From positions 434,001 through 498,000 of the forward strand of contig NZ_JAAVTX010000006.1 in assembly GCF_012163145.1 (NCBI RefSeq): a stretch of DNA of 64,000 nt. Direction: 5' to 3'. Source of the DNA: Falsiroseomonas frigidaquae (lineage in GTDB: Bacteria > Pseudomonadota > Alphaproteobacteria > Acetobacterales > Acetobacteraceae). Position 1 is the stretch's first letter; each line of letters begins with the position of its first letter. A model generated the notes under the pieces. It ran no database searches. It worked only from the letters and a program-made list of their open reading frames with translations, and was not told the origin of the DNA. Below are positions 1 through 8,363 of this stretch, piece by piece. Both the position numbers and the translations under genes were made by a program.

Positions 1-479
1 CCGGTGGCACCCGGCCAGAGTTTCGCCAGTTCATCCCGCACCCGCGCGATCTGCGCGGCCTCCTCCGCCTCCGTCATCCGGCCGGTTGTCATGCGGCTGG
101 CCGCCAGGCCATGCGCAACGGGCTCATACCCCCGGTCCCGGTAGGCCGCGACCAGCTCCGGGTGGCGCTGCGCGGCCATCAGGTTGACGGCGACGCTGGC
201 CGGCAGGTGCAGGCGGTCCAGCAGTTCCAGGATACGCCAGGCGCCGATGCGGTTGCCGTAGTCGCGCTGGGTATAGGTGGTCCAGTCCGGATTGCCGCTG
301 AAGAAGGCACCGCGAAAGCGCGGGTCGCGGTGCGTGCCCTCCGGCGGCTGGAGCTCCGTGTGCTCCAGATGCAGCAGCAGATAGACCGCGACGCGACGCC
401 CGCCGGGCCAGCGGAAATCGGGCCGCGTCGGCTGCGCGGAAAAGCCGTGGATGGCGTGGTCCATGCCGCGGCGGATCAT
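1..479 (-). CDS. polysaccharide deacetylase-like protein (partial, C-terminus off the window)
   Basis: The first 159 codons of a gene that runs off the left edge. It starts at ATG 479 and overlaps the upstream gene's stop in an ATGA. The visible protein carries WPGG (about 26-29), LEHTE (about 39-43), DYGNRIGAWRILELLD and AHGL, all at the same spacing as in the neighbouring deacetylase-like protein, so the two are paralogs. The DYGNR-G-WR pattern is typical of the CE4/NodB-fold PuuE-like group, which includes allantoinase-type amidases that act on small cyclic amides rather than polysaccharides. No signal peptide is seen, which favours a cytoplasmic small-molecule hydrolase. It is probably the last or a middle gene of an operon with the amidohydrolase at 1369-2604. 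Substrate unknown. Confidence 0.8.
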   Translation of the reverse strand, partial: MIRRGMDHAIHGFSAQPTRPDFRWPGGRRVAVYLLLHLEHTELQPPEGTHRDPRFRGAFFSGNPDWTTYTQRDYGNRIGAWRILELLDRLHLPASVAVNLMAAQRHPELVAAYRDRGYEPVAHGLAASRMTTGRMTEAEEAAQIARVRDELAKLWPGAT

Positions 480-1372
480 GCGCCCATCGCCGCGTCGTAG
501 TGGTTGGCAAGATACCAGTCGGCCATCTCGGCGCCGGTCGCGAACCACACCCCCTCATGCCGCCGGATATGCCCGAGCAGCTCGTCGAGGAAGCGGATGC
601 GGTGCGGCCGGCCCATGATGTAGGGGTGCAGCGCGATGCACATGACCCGCGGCTGCGTCGCACCTTCGGCATACAGCGTCTCGAACATGTCGAGCCCGGC
701 GCGCAGGAAATCCGCGCCCTCCGCCGCGCCGGCGCCGATCATCACCGCGTCGTTGAGGTCCATCGTATAGGGGATGGAGACCAGGCGGCCGCTGCGCACC
801 CGGATCGGCGTCGGCTGGTCGTCATGGTAGAAGTCACACAGGTAGGAGATGCCGGCCTCCGCCACCAGGTCGGGCGTGCGCAGCGTGTTCGACGCGGCCG
901 GCGAGAACCAGCCGCGCAGCTGTCGCCCCGTCAGGCGCCTCCAGGCGGCGACGCTGGCCTCGATCTCGGCCCGCTCGGCGTCCTCGGGCAGGTTCCAGTG
1001 GTAGCGGGTGTTGTAAAGGCCGTGGCTGAACACGTCCCAGTCGCGCTTCATCATCCCGTCCAGGATCTCGGGGAACATGTCGCCCACGCTCATGGAGAAG
1101 GAGACGCTGCCGCGGATGCCGTGGGTGTCGAGGCATTCCATCATCCGCCAGACGCCCGCGCGGTTGCCGTAGTCCTTCAGCGAATAGGACAGCACATCCG
1201 GATGCGGCGTGCGCGGCCAGGGGTCGCGCGGGCTGCCCTGCTGGGCGGGCAGGAATTCGTAATGCTCAATATTCGGACAGACCCAGACCGCCAGCCGCGC
1301 GCCCCCCGGCCAGGTGAGCTGCGGCCGGAAAGGCAGCGGGGCGTGCGGGATGCGGTCCTCGGGGTGGATCAC
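476..1372 (-). CDS. polysaccharide deacetylase-like protein (PuuE type)
   Basis: A 298-residue protein of the NodB/CE4 fold. Visible anchors are WPGG near residue 22, NIEHYE near 34, DYGNRAGVWRMMECLD near 68-83 and FSHGLYNTRYHW near 116-127; the His-rich HG-N-RYH stretch matches the metal-binding region of PuuE-like deacetylases. There is no signal peptide. The start is GTG at 1372, inside a GTGA overlap with the stop of the upstream amidohydrolase, and the end overlaps the next gene by ATGA, so the three are translationally coupled. By family and context it probably hydrolyses a small cyclic amide or N-acyl compound together with the amidohydrolase; that is inference. Confidence 0.82.
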   Translation of the reverse strand: MIHPEDRIPHAPLPFRPQLTWPGGARLAVWVCPNIEHYEFLPAQQGSPRDPWPRTPHPDVLSYSLKDYGNRAGVWRMMECLDTHGIRGSVSFSMSVGDMFPEILDGMMKRDWDVFSHGLYNTRYHWNLPEDAERAEIEASVAAWRRLTGRQLRGWFSPAASNTLRTPDLVAEAGISYLCDFYHDDQPTPIRVRSGRLVSIPYTMDLNDAVMIGAGAAEGADFLRAGLDMFETLYAEGATQPRVMCIALHPYIMGRPHRIRFLDELLGHIRRHEGVWFATGAEMADWYLANHYDAAMGA

Positions 1373-2604
1373 GCCGCCAGCTGGTCCTTGATGAAGCGCC
1401 CGCCCTGCATGATCGCCGACAGGTGCTTCCCCTGCCCGGTCAGCAGCGACAGATCCTTCAGCGGATCGCCCTCCACCACCACCAGGTCGCCATAAGCGCC
1501 CGGTTCGATGGTGCCGATCTGGCCTTCCATCCGCAGCAGTTTCGCCGCATGGACCGTCGTGGAGCGGATCACCTCCATCGCCGGCAGCACGCGGCCACGG
1601 ATGACGAATTCATCCGACTGGTGGCGATGCATCTCGGCCAGCAGATCGCTGCCATAGGCCATGGTCAGGCCGGCGCGCTGCATCTTCTCCAGGCTCGCCA
1701 GGCCGGCCAGGCGGACCGTGTCGATCTTCGCCACGCTTTCCGGGCCGAGGCCGTAGCTCGCGCCCTCATTCTTCAGCGCCTCATAGGTCACCAGCGTCGG
1801 GCAGGCGATGGCGCCGGCCTTCGCCGCCTTGCGGGCGGTGGCTTCCTCGATGAGGTTGCAATGCTCCAGGCTGCGCACGCCGGCATCCACCGCGCGGCTG
1901 ATCGCCTCGTCGGTGTAGAGGTGGGCGGCGACATAGGTCTGCGCCATCTGCGCCTCCTCCACCGCCGCGCGCATCTCGTCCATGGAATAGCCGAGGAAAG
2001 CGATCGGATCGGTGGGGCTGGCGACACCGCCATTCGCCATGATCTTGATGTAGTCGGCGCCGGCCTTGATTTCCTCCCGGCAGGCGCGCCGCACCGCATC
2101 CACGCCATCCGCGATCCGGCCGAGGCAGCCGAGGCGGCCCTCAAGATAGCTCATGTCCCGGCCATCATAGCGCCCACGACCATCGGAATGCCCGCCGGTG
2201 GAGGAGATTGCCTTGCCGCAGAGCACCATGCGCGGCCCGTCGAAGCCGCCTTCCTCCCAGGCCACGCGCAGCCCCTGCGTCGCGCCGCCGAGGTCGCGGA
2301 TGGTGGTGAAGCCGCGCATCAGCATGGCGTTCATGATGCGCGAGGCGCGGAAGGCGATGACTGCATCCGGCAGCAGCGCGTTCAGCCCGAAATTCACCGT
2401 CGTGGAGATCACATGCACATGCGCGTCGATCAGCCCCGGCATCAGGGTGCGGCCGGCAACATCCACCTGGCGAGCGCCGGTGGCGGAGATCGGCTTGTCG
2501 GAAACCTCCTTCACCCGGCCGTCCTCGACCAGGACATGGCCCTCGATCCCGCCATCGACTCGGCCATCGAGGATGCGGGCATTGGCGAAGAGGGTGGCGG
2601 ACAT
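1369..2604 (-). CDS. metal-dependent amidohydrolase family protein
   Basis: A 411-residue amidohydrolase. GLIDAHVHV near residues 57-65 provides the first metal-binding His pair. Later metal or catalytic positions are visible in DYIKIMANGGV (the Lys region), YVAAHLYTDEA, VRSLEHCN and MAYGSDLLAEMHRH. The C-terminal EPGAYGDLVVVEGDPLKD is the usual beta-sandwich end of imidazolonepropionase/Xaa-Pro-dipeptidase-like members. ATG 2604 has GGAG about eight bases upstream. It is the first gene of an operon with the two deacetylase-like genes and is divergent from the cupin gene at 2668. Cytoplasmic; substrate not predictable from sequence. Confidence 0.85.
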   Translation of the reverse strand: MSATLFANARILDGRVDGGIEGHVLVEDGRVKEVSDKPISATGARQVDVAGRTLMPGLIDAHVHVISTTVNFGLNALLPDAVIAFRASRIMNAMLMRGFTTIRDLGGATQGLRVAWEEGGFDGPRMVLCGKAISSTGGHSDGRGRYDGRDMSYLEGRLGCLGRIADGVDAVRRACREEIKAGADYIKIMANGGVASPTDPIAFLGYSMDEMRAAVEEAQMAQTYVAAHLYTDEAISRAVDAGVRSLEHCNLIEEATARKAAKAGAIACPTLVTYEALKNEGASYGLGPESVAKIDTVRLAGLASLEKMQRAGLTMAYGSDLLAEMHRHQSDEFVIRGRVLPAMEVIRSTTVHAAKLLRMEGQIGTIEPGAYGDLVVVEGDPLKDLSLLTGQGKHLSAIMQGGRFIKDQLAA

Positions 2605-2667
2605 GAAGGTCTCCGGGCGATGATCGCCGCAAGGCTAGACCAGTTAATGGCAAGCGGGGAGACGGGG

Positions 2668-2937
2668 ATGGACCGCACGGCGTTCGAGGCGGCGTTGCCG
2701 CGGGCCGGCTTCACGGAAAGCGTCGGCCAGGACCTGCCAGCCGGGGACACGACGCCGGAGCACAGCCACAACTTCGACGCGCGGCTGCTGATCCTGTCCG
2801 GCTCGCTGATCCTGGAAAGTGGCGGCACCCGGCGCAGCTACGGCCCGGGCGAGGTCTTCGAGGTGCCCCGCGACACGCCGCATGCGGAAATCGCGGGCGC
2901 CACGGGGGTCAGCTACATCGCCGGGCGGCGACGCTGA
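2668..2937 (+). CDS. small cupin-domain protein
   Basis: An 89-residue single-domain cupin. The first cupin motif is visible as PEHSHNFDARLLILSG and the second as YGPGEVFEVPRDTPHAEI, with His residues suitable for a metal site. ATG 2668 was chosen because GGGAGACGGGG lies just upstream; an in-frame ATG at 2647 would add seven residues. It is divergent from the amidohydrolase operon and only 63 bases away, so it may share its promoter region. Its role could be a small metalloenzyme or ligand sensor for the same pathway. The 3' end overlaps the small convergent gene at 2913-3155 by 25 bases. Confidence 0.72.
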   Translation: MDRTAFEAALPRAGFTESVGQDLPAGDTTPEHSHNFDARLLILSGSLILESGGTRRSYGPGEVFEVPRDTPHAEIAGATGVSYIAGRRR

Positions 2938-3155
2938 AGCCAGATCGGCTTGATCCAGTCCGGGTGCGCCGCACCGCGCAGCCAGGCGATCGCCGGCGGC
3001 GGCGTGAGAGGCTGTCGCGGCAGGCCGCAGCGCGCCTGCTCCGGTCCCGCTGCGCTCGGCCGGCGCCAGTCGCGCAGGAAGGCGGCCAGCCCGGCGAGCC
3101 AGAGCGCCGGCAGGACCAGCCACAGCCCGTCCAGCAGATCGAATGTGTCTTCCAT
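2913..3155 (-). CDS. small putative membrane protein
   Basis: An unrecognised 80-residue frame starting MEDTFDLLDG, followed by one hydrophobic segment (LWLVLPALWLAGLAAFL, about residues 11-27) and then an Arg/Pro-rich hydrophilic tail. GGGGAA lies about five bases before ATG 3155. An AT-rich stretch near 3197-3205 (AATATATG on the minus strand) is a possible -10 element, unusual in this GC-rich DNA, and is the main support for expression. A single-pass inner-membrane protein is likely; no function can be assigned. It may be spurious, because the 3' end overlaps the cupin gene. Confidence 0.42.
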   Translation of the reverse strand: MEDTFDLLDGLWLVLPALWLAGLAAFLRDWRRPSAAGPEQARCGLPRQPLTPPPAIAWLRGAAHPDWIKPIWLQRRRPAM

Positions 3156-3282
3156 GATTCCCCGGCGGCCTTCGCCGCCCCGCTGTTGCGCCCCATATAT
3201 TGCACTGCAGCATGAACAAAACGGATGCAAAATCCGGGGGACAGCCATAACGCGGCCGTAAGGGGCGCATGCGAGGGATGCG

Positions 3283-4845
3283 TCAGAAGCCGATCCCCAG
3301 CTCCTCCAACTTGGCCCGGATCAGCGCCTTCGGCACCTTGCCATAGCCGGATTTCGGCAGCGCATCCCACACCACCACCCGCAGCGGCTGCTTGAAGCGG
3401 GCCAGCATCGGGGCGAGGTGGGCCAGCAGCGCCGCCTCCTCCACCATCGAACCGTCGCGGCAGACCACGCAGGCCACCCCGGCCTCGCCCCATTTCGGAT
3501 GCGGCAGGCCGACCACCGCCACCTCCGCCACCGCGGGATGGGTCAGGATCGCCTCCTCCGCCTCCCGCGGATACACGTTGGAGCCGCCGGAGATGTACAT
3601 GTCGGAGGCCCGTCCGGTGATGAACAGGAAGCCGCGCGCATCCAGCAGGCCGAGGTCGCCGGTGTGGAACCAGCCGCCGACGAAGGCCTTCCGGTTCGCC
3701 TCCTCATTCTCGAAATAGCCGGCGAACACGGCGGGGCCGCGGACGCAGATCTCGCCGATCTCGCCGGGCGGCAGGCGGGCGCCGCGTTCGTCCAGTATGG
3801 CGATGTCCATGCCGGTGCGCGCCATGCCGCAGCTGCCGGCATTCTCCGGCGTGTGCTGGTCCGGCCGCAGCACGGTGATATTGCCGGTGACCTCGCCCAG
3901 GCCGAAATACTGCACCAGACAGGGGCCCAGCTTCGCCAGCGCCTCCGCCTGGTCGGCCTGGTACATCGGCGCGCCGGCATAGATCACATGGCGAAGGCTG
4001 GCATGGTCGTGCCGGTCCACCGAGGGGTGGCGCACCAGTGCGGTCAGGATGGTGGGCACGGTGAACATATTGGTCACGCGGTGGCGCGCCACCAGCGCCC
4101 AGGCCTGCTCCGGGTCCAGCTTCTCCCCATGCAGCAGCACCGTCACCGCGCCGCGCGCCACCTGGCCGAGCTGGTGGATGCCCGCGCCATGCGACAGCGG
4201 CGCCACCACCAGCGAGGCATCGCGCTCCGTCGTGCCGGGCACCAGGTCGGCCAGGTGGTTGGTGATGACGAAGGCCATCTGCCCATGCGTCAGCACCGCC
4301 GCCTTGGGCCGGCCGGTGGTGCCGGAGGTATAGAAGAACCAGCAGGGATCGCCCGCCGCCACCTCCGCCTCATGGTCCGGTGGCGGCGGCTCCGCCGCGG
4401 CCAGCAGCGCCTCGTAATCCTGTTCCCCCGGCCCCGCATCGCCGACCGCGATGACATTGCGCAGATGCGGGCTGGCGTCGCGCACCGCCGCGGCATGGCC
4501 GGCGAAGCCCGCATCCCGCAGCATCACCGCGGCGCGGGAGGAGGCGCCGAGCCAGGCGACCTCCGCGGGCGTCAGCCGGTAGTTGGTCGGTACCCAGACG
4601 GCACCGATCTTGAAGCAGGCGAAGATGCTCTCGAACATCGCGTTGGTGTTCCGCGAATGCACCAGCACGCGGTCGCCCTTGGCGACGCCGAGGCCCCTCA
4701 GCGCCTGCGCCAGAAGGTCCACCCGCGCATCCAGCTCGGCGAAGGACCAAGCCCGGTCGCCCCAGACAAGGGCCGGCGCACCCGGGATGCGGCGCGCGGT
4801 CTGCGTCAGCAGCCGCCCGAGATTCATCGCCGTCGCCGTACCCAT
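3283..4845 (-). CDS. acyl-CoA synthetase (class I adenylate-forming enzyme)
   Basis: A 520-residue AMP-dependent synthetase/ligase that activates a carboxylic acid as acyl-AMP and then transfers it to CoA. The P-loop A3 motif is YTSGTTGRPKAAVLTH (about 171-186), the A5-type motif is YFGLGEVTGN, the A7-type motif is GWFHTGDLG and the A8 motif is GRASDMYISGGSNVYP. The C-terminal catalytic lysine is expected in PKSGYGKVPK. Length and motifs fit FadD-like ligases for medium- or long-chain or aryl acids, but the substrate is not readable. AGGGGAC precedes ATG 4845. It follows the glutamate-synthase-like gene on the same strand after 36 bases and may be co-transcribed. Confidence 0.88.
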   Translation of the reverse strand: MGTATAMNLGRLLTQTARRIPGAPALVWGDRAWSFAELDARVDLLAQALRGLGVAKGDRVLVHSRNTNAMFESIFACFKIGAVWVPTNYRLTPAEVAWLGASSRAAVMLRDAGFAGHAAAVRDASPHLRNVIAVGDAGPGEQDYEALLAAAEPPPPDHEAEVAAGDPCWFFYTSGTTGRPKAAVLTHGQMAFVITNHLADLVPGTTERDASLVVAPLSHGAGIHQLGQVARGAVTVLLHGEKLDPEQAWALVARHRVTNMFTVPTILTALVRHPSVDRHDHASLRHVIYAGAPMYQADQAEALAKLGPCLVQYFGLGEVTGNITVLRPDQHTPENAGSCGMARTGMDIAILDERGARLPPGEIGEICVRGPAVFAGYFENEEANRKAFVGGWFHTGDLGLLDARGFLFITGRASDMYISGGSNVYPREAEEAILTHPAVAEVAVVGLPHPKWGEAGVACVVCRDGSMVEEAALLAHLAPMLARFKQPLRVVVWDALPKSGYGKVPKALIRAKLEELGIGF

Positions 4846-4881
4846 GCCGCGTCCCCTGCCGGTTTTCCGGCAGGATAGGGC

Positions 4882-6537
4882 TCAAACCGCTTCCGGCTCC
4901 AGAACCACGGCGGGTTTTGCACGGGGCGCAAAGGAGTTCGGGTCCGCCATCATCCAGGCGTCCCGGAACCGAGCATCCTGCGTACCCCGCAGCAATTCGC
5001 CCGGCGCAACTTCGGGGAACAATTCCGAAAAACTCTGCACCTGCTGGGCGGAGACGCGGCGGAAGAAATGGTGCGGGCGGAGTTCGGCCGGGTGGTCCAG
5101 CCCCGCCGCCGCCACCAGCTCCGCCAATGCGTGCAGCGTGGCGCCGTGGAACTGCGCGACGCGCTGCGCCTTGTCCGGCACCACCAGGGCACGGGATCGC
5201 GTCGGGTCCTGCGTCGCCACGCCGGTCGGGCAGCGATCCGTATGGCAGGACAGGGACTGGATGCAGCCCAGCGCGAACATGAAGCCGCGCGCCGCGTTGC
5301 ACCAATCGGCGCCGAGCGCCAGCGCACGGGCGATGTCGAAGGCGCTGGCGATCTTGCCGCTGGCGCCGAGCCGGATGCGGTCCCGCAGGCCAACGCCGAT
5401 CAGCGCGTTATGGACGAAGTTCAGCCCCTCCCGCATCGGCATGCCGAGATGGTCCATGAACTCCAGCGGCGCGGCGCCGGTGCCGCCCTCCGTGCCGTCC
5501 ACCACGATGAAGTCGGGCGTGATGCCGGTTTCCAGCATGGCCTTGCAGATCGCCAGGAATTCCCAGCGATGGCCGATGCAGAGCTTGAAGCCGGCGGGCT
5601 TGCCCCCCGAGAGGCGCCGCATCTCCGCCACGAAATGCAGCAGCTCCACCGGCGTGGAGAAGGCGCTGTGGCCGGAGGGGGAGACGCAATCCTGCCCCAT
5701 CGGCACGCCGCGGGTGGCGGAGATTTCCGCGCTGACCTTGGCCGCCGGCAGCACGCCGCCATGGCCGGGCTTGGCGCCCTGGCTCAGCTTCAGCTCCACC
5801 ATTCGCACCTGGGATGCGGCGGCATTGCGCGCGAACAGCGCCGGGTCGAAGCGCCCCTCAGCATCGCGCGCCGAGAAATAGCCGGAGCCGATTTCCCAGA
5901 TCAGGTCGCCGCCGGCTTCCTGGTGATAGGGGCTGAGCCCGCCCTCCCCCGTATCATGCGCGAAGCCGCCCGCCTTGGCGCCCTGGTTCAGCGCGCGGAT
6001 GGCATTGGCCGAAAGCGAGCCGAAGCTCATGGCGGAGATGTTGAACAGCGATGCGCTGTAGGGCACCAGGCAATCCGGCCCGCCCACCGTCACCCGTGCC
6101 GGCGCCTGGGCCAGCGGCCGCGGCGCCATGGAATGGTGCAGCCATTCATGGCCGTTCTCATAGACATCGTACTGCGTGCCGAAGGGTCGCTTGTCGAGCT
6201 GGTTCTTGGCGCGCTGGTACACCACCGCCCGCTTGTCGCGGGAGAAGGGCATGCCGTTCTTCTCATCCTCGAAGAAATACTGCCGCATCTCCGGCCTGAT
6301 CTCCTCCATGATGAAGCGGAGATGCGCGGCAATGGGATAGCTGCGGAGAATGGCGTGGGTCGGGTGGAACAGGTCCCGGAAGCCCAGCGCGGACAGGCCG
6401 CCGGAGACCGCCAGCAGCGGCAGCAGCCAGGGCCAGGACCCGGGTGAGAACGCCAGGCCCGCCAGGCTGGCGACCATCGCCGCCACCACCAGCGTGAGGG
6501 TGATGTAGCGCGGCGACAGGATCAGGATGCGGGACAT
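4882..6537 (-). CDS. FMN-binding glutamate synthase-like protein (GltS domain 2)
   Basis: A 551-residue protein with two hydrophobic N-terminal segments (about residues 10-50) before a TIM-barrel FMN domain like the synthase half of GltB. The iron-sulfur motif C-x5-C-x4-C is visible in CIQSLSCHTDRCPTG, and GTEGGTGAAPLEFMDHLG and ASGKIASAFDIARALALGAD match the FMN/2-oxoglutarate region. There is no glutamine amidotransferase domain, so it cannot use glutamine by itself. Stand-alone membrane-anchored members of this family are common in Proteobacteria and are poorly characterised. GGAGGG sits eight bases before ATG 6537, directly beside a 10-bp inverted repeat at 6549-6577. Confidence 0.87.
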   Translation of the reverse strand: MSRILILSPRYITLTLVVAAMVASLAGLAFSPGSWPWLLPLLAVSGGLSALGFRDLFHPTHAILRSYPIAAHLRFIMEEIRPEMRQYFFEDEKNGMPFSRDKRAVVYQRAKNQLDKRPFGTQYDVYENGHEWLHHSMAPRPLAQAPARVTVGGPDCLVPYSASLFNISAMSFGSLSANAIRALNQGAKAGGFAHDTGEGGLSPYHQEAGGDLIWEIGSGYFSARDAEGRFDPALFARNAAASQVRMVELKLSQGAKPGHGGVLPAAKVSAEISATRGVPMGQDCVSPSGHSAFSTPVELLHFVAEMRRLSGGKPAGFKLCIGHRWEFLAICKAMLETGITPDFIVVDGTEGGTGAAPLEFMDHLGMPMREGLNFVHNALIGVGLRDRIRLGASGKIASAFDIARALALGADWCNAARGFMFALGCIQSLSCHTDRCPTGVATQDPTRSRALVVPDKAQRVAQFHGATLHALAELVAAAGLDHPAELRPHHFFRRVSAQQVQSFSELFPEVAPGELLRGTQDARFRDAWMMADPNSFAPRAKPAVVLEPEAV

Positions 6538-6548
6538 GGGCGCCCTCC

Positions 6549-6577
6549 GAGGTTCGCCAGAGTATTCGGCGAACCTC
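6549..6577. promoter_or_regulatory. 10-bp inverted repeat beside the GltS-like gene's ribosome binding site
   Basis: GAGGTTCGCC and GGCGAACCTC are exact inverted repeats separated by nine bases. The element lies in the 93-base gap between the ThDP enzyme's stop (6631) and the GltS-like start (6537). As RNA it would form a strong hairpin abutting the Shine-Dalgarno sequence; as DNA it could be a dimeric-regulator operator. No T-run follows, so a classical terminator is less likely. Confidence 0.6.
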
Positions 6578-6630
6578 GCGAAAGCGTTACGACATTTCGA
6601 TGACGCGCCGGAAAAATCAGACGGGAAACA

Positions 6631-8361
6631 TCAGACCGGCCGGTCGCCCTTGTTCACCTTCAGCGTACGGTTGTCGGCGGCCGGCAGCATCTTCGCCGGG
6701 TCGCGCGTGACGACGATGTCGAGCACCGTGGGCGTATCCGTGTTCTCCAGCCCCGCCCGGATGGCGCCGGCGAGCTTCTCCGGGTCCTCCACGCGGATGC
6801 CCTGGCAGCCCATGGCATTGGCGATATTGGCGTAGTTCATCTCCACCAGGTCGCTGGACTGGTAGCTGCCGGGGCCAAAGACGGCGTGCTGCAGCGCCTT
6901 CACGTAACCCGAGGCCGCATTGTTGAAGATGCAGGCGACGATCGGCGCGCCGACGCGCCGCGCCGTCTCCAGATCACCCATCGACATGTTGAAGCCGCCA
7001 TCGCCGGTCAGCGACACCACGCGCCGCCCCTTCCCCACCCCGATCTGCGCCCCGATGCCCCCCGGCACGCCATAGCCGATGGAGGCGAAGCCGCGATCGG
7101 CCACGAAGCCGCGCCCGGCCCGCTTGGTATCAAACAGCAGCCCGCCCCAATGCCCGGCGAAGCCGCCATCGGCCACCAGCACGGCATCCGCCGGCATGAT
7201 CTTGTTCAGCTCGCCCATCAGGCGCCCGACATTGATCGGGGATTCCACCGATTCCAGCCGGTCTTTTGCTGATTCCAGCCAGGCTGCCATGCGCTTCGGC
7301 ACCTCCGCACACCAGTCGGCGCGACCGCCCTTGCGCGGGCCGAGCTCGGCCAGCAGATCCTCCAGCCCGCTGCGCGCATCGCCGACCAGTGCCACATCCT
7401 GGCGGGTGGTTCGGCCGATTTCCTCCGCCACGATATCCAGGTGGATCAGCGGCACGCCGTTGGGCATCAGGGAGAAGCGCTTTGTGGCGATCTCGCCCAG
7501 CTTGCAGCCGACCACCAGCAGGCAGTCGCTCATCCCGATCAGGTCGTTGGCGATGCGCGAATATCGGCCGAAGACGCCGGCCGAGAGTGCATGGTTGCAG
7601 CCGATGGCGCCCTTGCCGGACATGGTATGCGCCACGGGGATGCCCTGCGCCTCGGCCAGCGCCGCGAGTGCTTCGTAAGCCTCGCTGATATGCACGCCAC
7701 CGCCGGCCAGGATCAGCGGGCGTTCCGCCTTGGCCAGCAGCGCCGCGGCGCGCGCCAGGTCGTCCCGCGCCGGGCGGGACCGGCGGGCCTGGGCGCGCAG
7801 CGTGCCCGGGTCGAACCAGAAATCGCTGGCGTCGAAGTCATGTTCGCCATGGGCGATATCCTCCGGCACGGCGATCAGCACCGGGCCGGGGCGGCCGGAG
7901 GTGGCCACGGCAAAGGCGCGGCGGATGTGTTCCGGGATGCGGGAGATGACCTCGACGCGGATCGCCTCCTTCACCAGGGGGCGCAGCACGTCCAATTGCC
8001 GTGCCTCCTGCGTCATGTTCTTCCAGGCGTGCTCGCGATTGGCGTCGCCGATGATGGCGACCATCGGCATGCCGGCGTTGAACGCCTCCGCCAGGCCGGT
8101 GGCCAGGTTCGTCGCCCCCGGCCCGAAGGTGCCGTCCACCAGGCCGGGCTTGTTGGTGACGCGGGCATAGGCATCCGCCGCGAAGGCGCCGCAGCGTTCG
8201 TCGTTGATCAGGTAATGCTGCACGCCGAGCACGCGGCAGGCCTCGTAGAAGGGCAGCAGCTGGAAACCGCCCATGCCGAACATCGGCGCGGCCTCGTGCA
8301 GTTTCAGCATCTCGGCGAGGGCGGCGCCGCCGGTCATGCGGCGGGTGGCATTGGCTGACAT
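6631..8361 (-). CDS. thiamine diphosphate-dependent enzyme (acetolactate synthase large-subunit-like)
   Basis: A 576-residue ThDP enzyme with the three-domain layout of the acetolactate synthase/benzoylformate decarboxylase superfamily. The activating glutamate is in NDERCGAFAADAYAR (about residues 52-66) and the ThDP/Mg motif runs from GDGGFNMSMGDLE to IFNNAASGY. FGPGATN corresponds to the usual GPG-N loop. The start is ATG 8361, two bases after the TGA of the gene at 8364-9173, so the two are tightly coupled. There is no regulatory subunit (IlvH) nearby, which argues against true acetolactate synthase; decarboxylase, carboligase or sulfoacetaldehyde-type activities are possible. The coupled neighbour is the best clue to its role. 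Confidence 0.85.
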   Translation of the reverse strand: MSANATRRMTGGAALAEMLKLHEAAPMFGMGGFQLLPFYEACRVLGVQHYLINDERCGAFAADAYARVTNKPGLVDGTFGPGATNLATGLAEAFNAGMPMVAIIGDANREHAWKNMTQEARQLDVLRPLVKEAIRVEVISRIPEHIRRAFAVATSGRPGPVLIAVPEDIAHGEHDFDASDFWFDPGTLRAQARRSRPARDDLARAAALLAKAERPLILAGGGVHISEAYEALAALAEAQGIPVAHTMSGKGAIGCNHALSAGVFGRYSRIANDLIGMSDCLLVVGCKLGEIATKRFSLMPNGVPLIHLDIVAEEIGRTTRQDVALVGDARSGLEDLLAELGPRKGGRADWCAEVPKRMAAWLESAKDRLESVESPINVGRLMGELNKIMPADAVLVADGGFAGHWGGLLFDTKRAGRGFVADRGFASIGYGVPGGIGAQIGVGKGRRVVSLTGDGGFNMSMGDLETARRVGAPIVACIFNNAASGYVKALQHAVFGPGSYQSSDLVEMNYANIANAMGCQGIRVEDPEKLAGAIRAGLENTDTPTVLDIVVTRDPAKMLPAADNRTLKVNKGDRPV

Positions 8362-8363
8362 GG

